A DNA stretch of 64,000 nucleotides, from contig NZ_JAAMOX010000001.1 of assembly GCF_011758565.1 (NCBI RefSeq), positions 1 to 64,000 on the forward strand, read 5' to 3'. Below, in pieces: positions 46,476 to 55,166 of this stretch. The number at the start of each line of letters is the position of its first letter. Position 1 is the stretch's first letter. The notes beneath the pieces were generated by a model. It ran no database searches and was not told the DNA's origin. It saw nothing but the letters and a program-made list of their open reading frames with translations. This DNA comes from Lysinibacter cavernae (GTDB lineage: Bacteria > Actinomycetota > Actinomycetes > Actinomycetales > Microbacteriaceae). The translations under genes were made by a program, and so were the position numbers.

Positions 46476-47356
46476 GTGACGACGAGCAGGAGCTCGATCC
46501 AAGTGTGAAGTTGCTTGGACCGGCTGAGGTCCGTGATCTCGCTGGGCTCCTCAACATTGTGCCGACGAAGAAGCTTGGCCAGAACTTTGTTATTGACCCA
46601 AACACCGTCCGCCGAATCGTCCGCGTTGCGGGCGTGCGACCGGGGGAGACCGTCGTTGAGGTTGGGCCTGGGCTCGGCTCGCTCACGTTTGGGCTGCTCG
46701 AGGCGGGTGCTGCCGTGGTCGCTGTTGAGATTGATGGCAGGCTCGCTGCCCAACTGCCAGAGACCGCCAAGCTCATGGCGCCAGAGTCGTCGCTGACGGT
46801 CATCCATCAGGACGCCCTCCGCATCACGGAGCTGCCGCAGGCGCCAGCGCGCTTGGTCGCCAACCTGCCCTATAACGTTTCGGTGCCAGTGCTGCTGCAT
46901 TTTATGGAGCACTTCCCAACGCTGCTCGCCGGCGTTGTTATGGTGCAGGCAGAGGTTGGCTATCGCATTGCGGCAACGCCCGGATCAAAGGTCTATGGCG
47001 CGCCCAGTGTGAAGGCCGAATGGTATGGCTCGTGGCGTACCCACGGCCAGGTAAGCAGGCAGATTTTCTGGCCTGTTCCCAACGTGGATTCGGTGCTTGT
47101 AGGCTTCGACCGTCGTGAGATTCCCCTGGGTACAGAGGTCGAGCGACTTGCGACATTTGCCCTCGTGGATGCCGGATTCCAGCAGCGCCGCAAAATGCTG
47201 CGCCAGTCGCTGCAGCCGGTGCTCGGCGACACGACAACGGCATCCGCGATTATTGAGTCGGCTGGCGTTGACCCGCAGACCCGAAGCGAGCAGCTCACCG
47301 TTCACGACTTTTTGAAGATTGCCCGCGCGGCCGAGACCTCGGCCGACCCACAGTAA
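46472..47356 (+). CDS. rsmA: 16S rRNA (adenine1518/1519-N6)-dimethyltransferase
   Basis: RsmA (KsgA) dimethylates two adjacent adenines in helix 45 of 16S rRNA during 30S maturation. The 294-residue protein shows KKLGQNFVIDPNTVRRIV, SAM motif I VVEVGPGLGSLTFGLLEAGA, VEIDGRLAAQL, and the catalytic NLPYNVSVPVLLH, with a helical C-terminal domain (RRKMLRQSL). Start and tatD stop overlap in ATGA. In many actinobacteria ispE follows; here it does not, and a membrane-protein pair comes next. Confidence 0.96.
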   Translation: MSDDEQELDPSVKLLGPAEVRDLAGLLNIVPTKKLGQNFVIDPNTVRRIVRVAGVRPGETVVEVGPGLGSLTFGLLEAGAAVVAVEIDGRLAAQLPETAKLMAPESSLTVIHQDALRITELPQAPARLVANLPYNVSVPVLLHFMEHFPTLLAGVVMVQAEVGYRIAATPGSKVYGAPSVKAEWYGSWRTHGQVSRQIFWPVPNVDSVLVGFDRREIPLGTEVERLATFALVDAGFQQRRKMLRQSLQPVLGDTTTASAIIESAGVDPQTRSEQLTVHDFLKIARAAETSADPQ

Positions 47357-47434
47357 GTTTGGCCGGAAGCTTCCCGGTACCGCCGAGGAACGCTACCTGC
47401 TGATTCATAGATTCATCCGGCTACGCTAGGAACC

Positions 47435-48118
47435 ATGGTGCAGGACAACACGACTGGCAAGGAACCGCCGATCGACGGCTCTTCTCTCGGGGATTCTTCC
47501 TCGGCGAGTGCTGATGCAGATTCTGCTGGCGAGGCGGCGACCGCGCAGGCAGCCGGCGGTTGGCGCATCGTCAGCCCAACCCCAGAAACCCCAAAGGGCC
47601 GCAGGCCGCAGCGCACGTTTGACGGCGCGGCGTCCGCAGAGCCGGCCAGCGTTACGTCTCGTACCCGGCGGTCGCCGGATGCCGCATCCGCGAGCCCTGC
47701 TCCGGATGCAACTGTCGACGACGCCGAGGGCAACGAGGGCTGGGTCCCGTCCGACCCCGTGATTGATGTTGAGGCGATCGCCGCCGAAGAAGCGGCAAAG
47801 CCTCGCACGAGCGACGTCATGCTCGTGATCATGGGCATTATGGCCGGCATTTACCTGCTTTATACCGTTGGCTGGTACTTCTCCGCCCGCGATTACGCGG
47901 CCTACTACGCGGCAACCGGTTCGACCAGCGGTGTTCTTGGCGACATCATGTTCCAAATCACAATTTGGCTTGCGGCTCTCGCGCCTGCCGCGTGGTTCCT
48001 CACGGTATTCCGCTTGACCATGAACTCCAAGCCCTGGAAACGCGTGCTGTGGCTTGCCGTTGGCGCCATCATCATCGTTCCGATTCCATTCCTCTTTCCG
48101 CAGGTGATCATCCAATGA
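47435..48118 (+). CDS. Hypothetical membrane protein with disordered N-terminus
   Basis: The 227-residue protein has a long disordered, Ser/Ala/Asp-rich N-terminus (about 1-125), with WRIVSPTPETPKGRRPQRTF inside it, then three probable membrane helices (about 127-147, 170-190, 203-224). No family is recognised. TACGCT (47422-47427) lies 7 nt before the ATG, the leaderless pattern; AGGAA is also close. The stop overlaps the next start in ATGA, so the two membrane proteins are probably made together. Confidence 0.75.
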   Translation: MVQDNTTGKEPPIDGSSLGDSSSASADADSAGEAATAQAAGGWRIVSPTPETPKGRRPQRTFDGAASAEPASVTSRTRRSPDAASASPAPDATVDDAEGNEGWVPSDPVIDVEAIAAEEAAKPRTSDVMLVIMGIMAGIYLLYTVGWYFSARDYAAYYAATGSTSGVLGDIMFQITIWLAALAPAAWFLTVFRLTMNSKPWKRVLWLAVGAIIIVPIPFLFPQVIIQ

Positions 48119-48507
48119 GCGAATCAACCAGCGCCTTAGGCGCCAACCTGAACCCCGGCAATACAACTCCGGAGAAGCGGCGAATCACTCCGCGAGGCGT
48201 CCTCGTCTGGACAATCTCTGGCTTCTTCGCGCTGTTCTTTGCCTATAACGTGTTCTCCGGCATTGGCAACGTCATTGGTATTACCGGCTATGCCGCGGCG
48301 CTCGACGCCGGAATCTCCGCGAGCGGGTGGGCCATCCTTATCGGCGGCGTTGTGCTTCCCATCGTTGTGTTTGGACTGTGCGTCTTTCTCGGGCGCCGCC
48401 GTTCACTTGGGCTGCGGGCGCTCATCCTGTTCACGGGCCTAGCCGTCGTCGCGGTCATCACTGTCGATATCCTGCACCGCTTCCGCTTGGGCGCGTTCTT
48501 CGTCTAA
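48115..48507 (+). CDS. Hypothetical three-helix membrane protein
   Basis: The 130-residue protein has a polar N-terminus (about 1-28) and three membrane helices (about 30-50, 65-87, 96-118). It overlaps the preceding gene by an ATGA. A start 150 bp upstream in the same frame would run inside that gene and is unlikely. No family is recognised; a complex with the preceding membrane protein is plausible from coupling alone. Confidence 0.72.
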   Translation: MSESTSALGANLNPGNTTPEKRRITPRGVLVWTISGFFALFFAYNVFSGIGNVIGITGYAAALDAGISASGWAILIGGVVLPIVVFGLCVFLGRRRSLGLRALILFTGLAVVAVITVDILHRFRLGAFFV

Positions 48508-48551
48508 CGCGAATTGTCCGTACCCGTGCAGCTCGCGCTTCTTCGGCCGTG

Positions 48552-48611
48552 ATCGAGGTCGCAATAAATGTCCTCTTTTCTCGAAAAGACAGCATTTATT
48601 GCGACCTCGAT
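48552..48611. repeat. Long intergenic palindrome (28-bp arms)
   Basis: Arms 48552-48579 and 48584-48611 pair along nearly all of their length around a CTCG loop; the outer 17 bp and the inner TCTTTT/AAAAGA are perfect. It is A/T-richer than the surrounding DNA and unlike the four-unit palindromes. Confidence 0.85.
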
Positions 48612-48717
48612 GCGTGAAACTACCCGAGCATTTGGGATTGTTTGGGGGCGTGTCGTGTGTCACGCTTAATCGTGAGTCCGTCGCCACTCGACGACGGTCG
48701 ACAGGGCGGAGCACATC

Positions 48718-49341
48718 ATGGGACTCATCCACATCGACCTCTTCACAACGCTCGACGGCGTCGCGCAGGCACCAGGCGGGCCAGACGAAGACACCGAGAA
48801 TGACTTTGCCTTTGGCGGCTGGCAAGCGCCGCTGATCGATCCGGTGGTTGGGGCCCAAATCTGGGAAGGGATGCAGGGGATGGATGCGCTGCTGCTCGGC
48901 CGCCGCACCTACGACATCTTCGCCGCCTACTGGCCAAATCAGCAGGGCGATATTGCGGACCTGTTCAACCGACTCCCTAAGTACGTCGCATCGAGGCATG
49001 CGCTCAACCCCGCATGGGCCCGCTCATCGCTGCTTGGGGAGAACACCGTTGACGCCGTTCACGAGCTCAAACAGCGCCACGACGAGGTCCACGTGATTGG
49101 CAGCCTCGACTTTGTGCAAACGCTGCTCGCCGAGAAGCTCTTTGACCGGCTAACGCTCTGGGTGCATCCGATTGTGCTCGGTGAGGGAAAGAAAATCTTC
49201 GAGTACGGCACCGTTCCCACCAACCTGAGGCTTCTTGAGCCGGTGGTCGCCTCCCCGAAGGGGTCTCTGCTAGTCCGCTACGAGCGCCTTGACGGAACAC
49301 CGGCGGTCGGCGATATGGATGTGGTCGATCGGGAACACTGA
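48718..49341 (+). CDS. Dihydrofolate reductase / RibD C-terminal family protein
   Basis: The 207-residue protein has the RibD-reductase fold: IHIDLFTTLDGVAQAPGGPDED at the start, LLLGRRTYDIFAAYWP, then VHVIGSLDFVQTLLAEKLFDRLTLWVHPIVLGEGKKIF, the typical family end. Such proteins are probable NADPH reductases of unknown substrate; it is not folate DHFR proper. A GGCGGAG-like site precedes the ATG by about 8 nt. Confidence 0.88.
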   Translation: MGLIHIDLFTTLDGVAQAPGGPDEDTENDFAFGGWQAPLIDPVVGAQIWEGMQGMDALLLGRRTYDIFAAYWPNQQGDIADLFNRLPKYVASRHALNPAWARSSLLGENTVDAVHELKQRHDEVHVIGSLDFVQTLLAEKLFDRLTLWVHPIVLGEGKKIFEYGTVPTNLRLLEPVVASPKGSLLVRYERLDGTPAVGDMDVVDREH

Positions 49342-49394
49342 GTCTGCTGATGTGTTCCCATACGCGTCCGCGAATAAACCACCTAGTAGGTTGT

Positions 49395-49691
49395 CTAGCC
49401 GCGAAGCAGATTTTCGAAGTGGATGTTGCCACGCTCGTCAGGCAGCACGAGCCACGCAACCACGTAGGCAACGATCGCTGAGCCGAAGAAGAGCGCGCCA
49501 ATTGCGGTGAAGAGGCGAACCCATTTGGTCTCGACCTGCATCTTGCGGGCAACGCCGGCACACACGCCGCCGAACCACGAGTCGTCGCTACGGACAATGT
49601 TGAGCGAGCGGACCCAGTTGAAGAAACCGGCGCCAGGGGTTGGCTTGGTGTAGGGGGACTGTTGGCCGTAGTTTGAGTCTTGCGTGTTCAT
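49395..49691 (-). CDS. PspC domain protein
   Basis: The 98-residue protein has a short polar N-terminus and a PspC domain: WFGGVCAGVARKMQVETKWVRLFT, then a membrane helix (AIGALFFGSAIVAYVVAWLVLP) and a short tail. PspC proteins respond to membrane stress or act as small membrane modulators. CAGGG lies about 9 nt before the ATG. It shares its direction with the ABC-F gene, 170 bp upstream of that gene's stop reading leftward. Confidence 0.88.
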   Translation of the reverse strand: MNTQDSNYGQQSPYTKPTPGAGFFNWVRSLNIVRSDDSWFGGVCAGVARKMQVETKWVRLFTAIGALFFGSAIVAYVVAWLVLPDERGNIHFENLLRG

Positions 49692-49861
49692 GGTGTTAAC
49701 CCTGTCACCGATGCCAGCGAGCGGCTATGGGGGAAGCCCCTGAACCGACCCTGAGGTTGTGCCAGGTTGGGTGGTGGATGCAGCTGCGCCAAGCTACTGC
49801 GCCAAGATACTGCGTCAAGCCGCTGAGCCGAGAGAACGCTGAGCCGAGAGAACGCGGCGCC

Positions 49862-51499
49862 CTAGAGCTCGGTGACCACCCCGGCATCCACCGCCCAGCG
49901 CCGATCGAGGCGCACGTTTTCGAGCAGCCGGCGGTCATGCGTGACGAGGATGAGCGTGCCGTCGTACGATTCGAGCGCCTCTTCGAGCTGCTCGATCGCT
50001 TCAACATCAAGGTGGTTGGTTGGCTCATCAAGCACAAGCAGATTTACCCCGTTTGCCTGGAGCAGAGCGAGGCTTGCCCTGGTGCGTTCGCCGGGCGAAA
50101 GCGAATCGACAGCGCGCGACGTGTGGTCTGCTTTGAGCCCAAACTTGGCAAGGAGCGTGCGTACTTCTGCGCTGGTCATTGCGGGGACAATCTGCTCGAA
50201 TCGGTCGGCGAGCGGTCGGTCGCCGACAAAGAGTTCTCTTGCCTGGTCAACTTCGCCGATTGCAACCGATGCGCCAAGCGAGGAGTCTCCTTCGTCGGGT
50301 GTCAGCCTGCCAAGCAGCACTGCGAGCAGTGTGGATTTGCCGGCGCCGTTTGGTCCCGTGATACCAATGCGTTCGCCGCCGCTTACCGAGAGCGAGACGG
50401 GACCGAGCGAGAACCCCTCGCGGCGCACAACCGCGTTGCGCAGGGTCGCTGCCACGGCACTTGACCGAGGTGCTGAGCCGATCGTGAATTGCAGTTTCCA
50501 CTCTTTCCGCGGTTCCTCGACCTCGTCGAGTCGAGCGATGCGGGACTCCATCTGCCGCACCTTCTGCGCCTGCTTTTCGCTCGATTCGGCGGATGCCTTC
50601 CGCAGGATCTTGTCGTTGTCCGGTGCCTTTTTGATGGCGTTGCGCACGCCCTGCGAACTCCATTCGCGCTGGGTGCGCGCCCGCGAGGTGAGGTCTGCCT
50701 TCTTCGAGGCGAACTCTTCGTAGGCATCTCGTGCGTGCTGTTTGGCAACCTCGCGTTCGTCGAGGAACGCCTGATAGCCGCCGTTGTAGAGGGCAACTGA
50801 GTTCTGGGCGAGGTTGAGCTCTACCACCGTTGTGACGCACCTGGCGAGAAACTCGCGGTCGTGCGAGATGAGCACCACGCCGCCCCTGAGCCCACGCACG
50901 AAGGTTTCGAGTTTTGCGAGGCCATCGAGGTCAAGGTCGTTGGTTGGCTCGTCGAGTAGCACGATGTCGAAGCGACTGAGGAGAAGCGCTGCGAGCGCGA
51001 CGCGGGCAACCTGGCCGCCAGAGAGCGACGTCATGGTGGCATCCACCGATTGATCGAGCCCAAGATCGGCAAGCACCCCTGGGATGCGGTCGTCAAGATC
51101 GGCAGCGCCACTCGTCATCCAGCGGTCGAAGGCGACCGAATAGCGGTCGTCGGCGCCGGGGGAGTCTGAGCCGAGTTCTGCGGCGGTCTGCTCCATCAGG
51201 GCGGTGGCTGCCGTGCAGCCGGTGCGCCGGCCGATGTACGCGGCAATGGTTTCGTCAGGAACGCGCTCGTGTTCCTGCGGCAGCCAGCCGACAAAGGCGT
51301 CGCTTGGTGCGAGGGATACCGTGCCTTCGAGCGGTTCCAGCTCGCCGCCGAGGATGCGCAGCAGGCTCGACTTTCCGGCCCCGTTTGCCCCGACAACACC
51401 GATCACATCGCCGGGCGCGACGGTAAACGAGAGTTTGGAGAAGAGCGTGGTGTGGCCGTAGCCGCCCGCGAGGTCACGGGCCACAAGCGTTGCAGTCAT
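49862..51499 (-). CDS. ABC-F family ATPase
   Basis: ABC-F proteins are soluble twin-ATPase translation factors that act at the ribosomal E site; some protect against antibiotics. The 545-residue protein has ABC1 with Walker A GANGAGKSS, signature SLSGGQVAR and LLDEPTNDLD; a linker of about 80 residues rich in Lys and Glu; and ABC2 with GPNGAGKST, SLSPGERTR and LVLDEPTNHLD. No membrane domain is present. ATG at 51497-51499 gives the family start; the frame opens 63 bp earlier without support. Whether it is housekeeping or a resistance factor cannot be said from sequence. Confidence 0.92.
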   Translation of the reverse strand: MTATLVARDLAGGYGHTTLFSKLSFTVAPGDVIGVVGANGAGKSSLLRILGGELEPLEGTVSLAPSDAFVGWLPQEHERVPDETIAAYIGRRTGCTAATALMEQTAAELGSDSPGADDRYSVAFDRWMTSGAADLDDRIPGVLADLGLDQSVDATMTSLSGGQVARVALAALLLSRFDIVLLDEPTNDLDLDGLAKLETFVRGLRGGVVLISHDREFLARCVTTVVELNLAQNSVALYNGGYQAFLDEREVAKQHARDAYEEFASKKADLTSRARTQREWSSQGVRNAIKKAPDNDKILRKASAESSEKQAQKVRQMESRIARLDEVEEPRKEWKLQFTIGSAPRSSAVAATLRNAVVRREGFSLGPVSLSVSGGERIGITGPNGAGKSTLLAVLLGRLTPDEGDSSLGASVAIGEVDQARELFVGDRPLADRFEQIVPAMTSAEVRTLLAKFGLKADHTSRAVDSLSPGERTRASLALLQANGVNLLVLDEPTNHLDVEAIEQLEEALESYDGTLILVTHDRRLLENVRLDRRWAVDAGVVTEL

Positions 51500-51589
51500 A
51501 GAACAACAGTGGCCTAGGCGAGCGCGGGGGACAACTTGGAGCAGCCTGCCGCTCCGCGTCACACGGTCTGGCGGCCTTCCCCCGAGGTA

Positions 51590-51623
51590 TAGGATTAACG
51601 TGACCTGCCTCTCTGTTGGCAGG
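51590..51623 (+). promoter_or_regulatory. -10 box and leader hairpin of serA
   Basis: TAGGAT at 51590-51595 is a likely -10 box. The leader then contains CCTGCC-N8-GGCAGG (51604-51609, 51618-51623), a 6-bp hairpin about 50 nt before the start codon. Confidence 0.45.
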
Positions 51624-51670
51624 CGACTCCATCTCGCTCAATGAAGCCTAAGCCACCGAAGGATTCCCTC

Positions 51671-53260
51671 GTGACAAAGCCGGTCGTGCTGATCGCTGAA
51701 GAACTGTCCCCCGCAACCGTTGAGGCCCTCGGCCCCGACTTCGATGTTGTGAACGTAGACGGCACCGACCGTCCCGCACTGCTCTCTGCCGTCGCATCCG
51801 CCGACGCCATCCTGGTGCGTTCCGCAACGCAGGTGGATGCAGAGGTCCTGCAGGCTGCCAAGCAGCTCAAGGTCATCGCTCGCGCTGGCGTTGGGCTTGA
51901 CAACGTTGACATCAAGGCGGCAACCGCTGCCGGCGTCATGGTGGTCAACGCACCGACCTCCAACATTATTAGCGCGGCAGAGCTCACCGTCGGTCACATC
52001 CTGAGCCTTGCCCGCCACATCCCGCAGGCGCACGAAGCGCTCTCGGTCGGCCAGTGGAAGCGTTCTGCATACACCGGAACCGAGCTGTTCGAGAAGACCG
52101 TCGGCATCGTCGGACTTGGCCGCATCGGCGCCCTGATCGCTGAGCGCCTCAAGGGCTTTGGCGTGTCGCTGGTCGCCTACGACCCCTACGTGACGAGTGC
52201 CCGCGCCCAGCAGCTCGGTGTGCAGCTCGTCACTCTGGATGAGTTGCTTGCTCAGGCCGACTTCCTCACGATCCACATGCCGAAGACTCCTGAGACCACC
52301 GGAATGATTGGCGCTGAGCAGCTTGCCAAGATGAAACCGACCGCCTACGTGATTAACGTGGCCCGTGGCGGACTCATCGACGAAGACGCTCTCTACGGTG
52401 CCCTCGAAGCCAAGCACATCGCCGGCGCAGGCCTCGACGTGTTTGTGCAGGAGCCGCCGAAGGATTCGCCTCTGCTTTCGCTGCCAAACGTGATCGTGAC
52501 CCCGCACCTCGGGGCCTCCACTGACGAGGCTCAGGAGAAGGCTGGCGTATCTGTTGCCAAGTCGGTTCGTCTTGCCCTCGCTGGTGAGCTCGTGCCAGAC
52601 GCGGTCAACGTCGCCGGCGGCGTTATCGACCCCTACGTTCGTCCCGGCCTGCCGCTCACCGAAAAGCTTGGGCAGGTCTTCTCGGCTCTCGCTCACAGCC
52701 CGCTCACGAGCGTTGACGTTGAGGTGCACGGCGAGCTGTCCAATTACGACGTCAAGGTGCTTCGCCTCGCGGCGCTCAAGGGTATCTTCACCAATGTCGT
52801 TTCCGAGCCCGTCTCCTACGTCAACGCGCCGCTGATCGCGGAGCAGCGTGGTGTCGAGGTTCGACTGCTGACGGATGATGTTTCTGACGCCTACCGCAAC
52901 GTTGTCACCCTTCGCGGTGCGCTCAGCGATGGCACGCAGATCTCGGTCTCCGGCACGCTCACCGGCCCAAAGCAGGTGGAAAAGGTTGTTGAGATCAACG
53001 GCTTTGACCTTGAGCTGCCGTTTGCCGAGCACATGATCGTCTTCACCTACAAGGACCGACCAGGGATCGTTGCCACCTACGGCCGACTCCTTGGCGATGC
53101 TGGAATCAACATTGCCGGCCTGCAGATTGCCCGCGATGAAGAAGCTGGCCGTGCGCTGAGCGTGCTGAGCATCGACTCGCCTGCGCCCGACGAGCTGCTC
53201 ACCGAGCTGCACAAGGAAATCTCGGCAGACACGCTGCGCAACATCAGCCTCGCGGTCTAG
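51671..53260 (+). CDS. serA: D-3-phosphoglycerate dehydrogenase
   Basis: SerA oxidises 3-phosphoglycerate with NAD, the first step of serine synthesis. The 529-residue long-form enzyme has the substrate domain (RSATQVDAEVL), Rossmann motif VGIVGLGRIGALIAE (about residue 146), VARGGLIDEDAL, HLGASTDEAQEKAG with the catalytic His, an intervening allosteric domain (PYVRPGLPLTEKLGQ) and a C-terminal ACT domain (VFTYKDRPGIVATYGRLLGD) for serine feedback. An ATG 30 bp upstream is in frame, but GTG at 51671 has GAAGGA 7 nt before it and gives the family N-terminus. A strong terminator follows. Confidence 0.96.
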   Translation: MTKPVVLIAEELSPATVEALGPDFDVVNVDGTDRPALLSAVASADAILVRSATQVDAEVLQAAKQLKVIARAGVGLDNVDIKAATAAGVMVVNAPTSNIISAAELTVGHILSLARHIPQAHEALSVGQWKRSAYTGTELFEKTVGIVGLGRIGALIAERLKGFGVSLVAYDPYVTSARAQQLGVQLVTLDELLAQADFLTIHMPKTPETTGMIGAEQLAKMKPTAYVINVARGGLIDEDALYGALEAKHIAGAGLDVFVQEPPKDSPLLSLPNVIVTPHLGASTDEAQEKAGVSVAKSVRLALAGELVPDAVNVAGGVIDPYVRPGLPLTEKLGQVFSALAHSPLTSVDVEVHGELSNYDVKVLRLAALKGIFTNVVSEPVSYVNAPLIAEQRGVEVRLLTDDVSDAYRNVVTLRGALSDGTQISVSGTLTGPKQVEKVVEINGFDLELPFAEHMIVFTYKDRPGIVATYGRLLGDAGINIAGLQIARDEEAGRALSVLSIDSPAPDELLTELHKEISADTLRNISLAV

Positions 53261-53283
53261 TTTCGGCGAAGTCGCCGCGCTTC

Positions 53284-53324
53284 AAAACGCCCTCGCTGCC
53301 TTTCGGGCGGTGGGGGCGTTTTTT
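53284..53324 (+). terminator. Rho-independent terminator after serA
   Basis: Stem 53284-53300 with 53305-53320 (some G-U pairs), followed by a run of six T. Confidence 0.9.
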
Positions 53325-53464
53325 GTGCGCAGGAATGGCCAGGCACGCCGAAGTCGTGTCATCGCGTTGCGGTAGTAAGCTAATGCCTACCGCGCTCACG
53401 GCCGTGAGTGTGTGGACGTAGCCCCCTGTGCGTGCCCACGCGTGTATGGAGGAAGGCTGCGTTG

Positions 53465-54289
53465 ATGATCGACTGTCTCGCGAATACGGGAGTTGAAAGC
53501 GTTTCAGGGCTGTGGCTTGTGCCGGTCGGGGTCATCTTGGTTGGGGTGGCCATTGTTGTGTGGCGTGTGCGAAACGCTCGACTAGCCGTTCGAGGAGCTG
53601 CGCTTGTTCTTGCGCTCGGTCTCGGTCTGACGTTCTTCGGTGCTGGTCAGCCGGCCCATGCCGCCGTTGACTGCGATACCGCAGTGGTTGCTTCGCCATC
53701 CCCAGACAACACCGCGGCCGCCCCCGACTCGACGCCGCTCCCGTCCCCGCCCGTCCCGACGGGCATACCGACGCCGTCGCCAACGACGGCACCGCCCGTT
53801 GCTATTCCTGACTATGCCATCGGCATCCCCGCGTTCACGCTTCCCTATCCTCCACTTTCCGGAGACTTTGCGGTGAGGGTGCCGGCCAAGGTTACTAATC
53901 TTTCTGAGCATCAAGGAAGCGCTGGGGTTTCCGTTATCGTGCCTGCCGAACCCTCTGGCTATTGGGTAGTGAGCGATGTTCTGGATAGTTCGGGGCAGCG
54001 AGACCCAAACCTAAGCGTTGTTGTTCAGCCTGATGGCTCTGCGCTCATCTCGCTCGGAATCAACATCGCTCCCGAATCAGAGCTGTCGTTTCTGATCGAG
54101 TTGACGTATGACTTTGACAGTTGGGATCACTCGTTCATCCCAAATCCGGACGGTTCCGGATGCCGTCTCGAACGGCCGGTCTCGTCGATCTCGCTGCAGT
54201 TCGGGGCCGAGGTGCCCGTCTCTATCCCCGCGAACGGCGAAGCGGTTGCTGCGCTACCCGGTTCAAGCGAATGTTACCCACCGCCGTAA
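53465..54289 (+). CDS. Secreted/membrane protein with sorting-signal-like N-terminus (LANTG)
   Basis: The 274-residue protein has an odd start: MIDCLANTG (LANTG at 5-9), a hydrophobic helix at 16-33, a basic cluster RVRNAR at 34-39, then a second hydrophobic stretch at 45-61 ending PAHAA like a signal-peptidase site. Thus a C-terminal-type sorting signal (LAxTG, helix, basic residues) stands at the N-terminus, before a signal-peptide-like segment. A Pro/Thr/Ser linker (about 74-120) and a beta-rich C-terminal domain (about 125-274) with few cysteines follow. No family is recognised. GGAAGG lies 8 nt before ATG; an upstream frame extension to 53408 has no support. Confidence 0.72.
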   Translation: MIDCLANTGVESVSGLWLVPVGVILVGVAIVVWRVRNARLAVRGAALVLALGLGLTFFGAGQPAHAAVDCDTAVVASPSPDNTAAAPDSTPLPSPPVPTGIPTPSPTTAPPVAIPDYAIGIPAFTLPYPPLSGDFAVRVPAKVTNLSEHQGSAGVSVIVPAEPSGYWVVSDVLDSSGQRDPNLSVVVQPDGSALISLGINIAPESELSFLIELTYDFDSWDHSFIPNPDGSGCRLERPVSSISLQFGAEVPVSIPANGEAVAALPGSSECYPPP

Positions 54290-54443
54290 TTAGCCAACGG
54301 TAGCGCCCGACACTGAGCCAGTGGTCACGGGCTCATCCCGTGCGTCGCCGCATCGCCCACCCCCTTAGGTTGGGCGTAGATGCGCCGTTGGGAGTGGCCT
54401 TCGTGAACTGGCGATAACGCTGTGCCAGCGGGAGGGTGCGGAT

Positions 54444-55043
54444 TTATTCTTGGCTGGCGATGAGCACGAGCTGCCGCGCCACCTGGCGCTCTGCGTTGCT
54501 GAGTGGGTCCGCGTCCTCAGTCTCTCGCTCGTAGAGCAGCGAGCCGTCTAGCACGAGCGCAACGAGGTCCACATCCGTCACCCCGGTGAAGCCGCTCTTC
54601 TCCAAGACCCGAGTGAGCACGGCAAGTAAGCGAGGTCGCGAAGCAGCCATTACTGTGCTGAGTTCCGGGTCGTGCAGCGCATCAATCATTGGGTTGAGGC
54701 GTGCGCGAACGACGTCGCGGCCCACGTGTGGGGCATACCAGGTCTGGATCAGCAGCCTGGCCGTTTCAGTGGCCGACCGGGATGCGGTGGCCAGTTCATC
54801 CGCGATCTGCTGCGCAGCTTCCAGCCGGGTCGCTTCGGCGGCCTCGACGGCAAACGCATAGAGCTCTCGCCTGGTGGGGAAGAAGTAGTTTGCCGAGCCG
54901 AGCGGGATGTTCGCTGCCTCGGCGACGCGGCGGTGAGTAATCGCATCCGGGCCCTGATCGATGAGCAGGTTTGCCGCCGCGGCGACCATTCGCTCGTGGG
55001 CGGAGGGGCCGCTCGATGGCGTGTCGACGAGCGTCTTCTTCAT
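54444..55043 (-). CDS. TetR-family transcriptional regulator
   Basis: The 199-residue protein has an N-terminal helix-turn-helix (MVAAAANLLIDQGPDAITH, VAEAANIPLGSANYFFPTRRE) and a helical ligand domain; the TetR_C-like end contains LVALVLDGSLLY. It is divergent from a DUF981 membrane protein gene. The 123-bp gap holds two identical-design operator sequences, so it probably represses both itself and the DUF981 gene. The ligand is unknown. Confidence 0.92.
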   Translation of the reverse strand: MKKTLVDTPSSGPSAHERMVAAAANLLIDQGPDAITHRRVAEAANIPLGSANYFFPTRRELYAFAVEAAEATRLEAAQQIADELATASRSATETARLLIQTWYAPHVGRDVVRARLNPMIDALHDPELSTVMAASRPRLLAVLTRVLEKSGFTGVTDVDLVALVLDGSLLYERETEDADPLSNAERQVARQLVLIASQE

Positions 55044-55072
55044 TCCTCCAGTTTAGGAACAAACGACAAGAC

Positions 55073-55111
55073 TATACAAACGTATAATCCGGAGTACTAT
55101 ACGGACGTATA
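55073..55111. promoter_or_regulatory. Two TetR operator copies
   Basis: TATAC-AAAC-GTATA (55073-55086) and TATAC-GGAC-GTATA (55098-55111), 14 bp each, repeat at a 25-bp interval between divergent genes. Both sit within ACTATAC..ACGTATA context. Two dimers could bind. Confidence 0.75.
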
Positions 55112-55166
55112 CATAACAGCTAATCGGTGTGCCAATGCGGGCGTGCCGGCTGAAAGGAACAACACC

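Noticed and set aside
51638-53212. Open frame of 524 codons on the minus strand across serA
   Set aside because: It runs antisense through a complete, motif-rich serA. Such shadows are common in high-GC genes, and the protein shows no recognisable domain.
54672-55166. Long 5' extension of the DUF981 frame over the TetR gene
   Set aside because: The extension is antisense to TetR and lacks a ribosome binding site; ATG at 55167 has AAAGGAAC.
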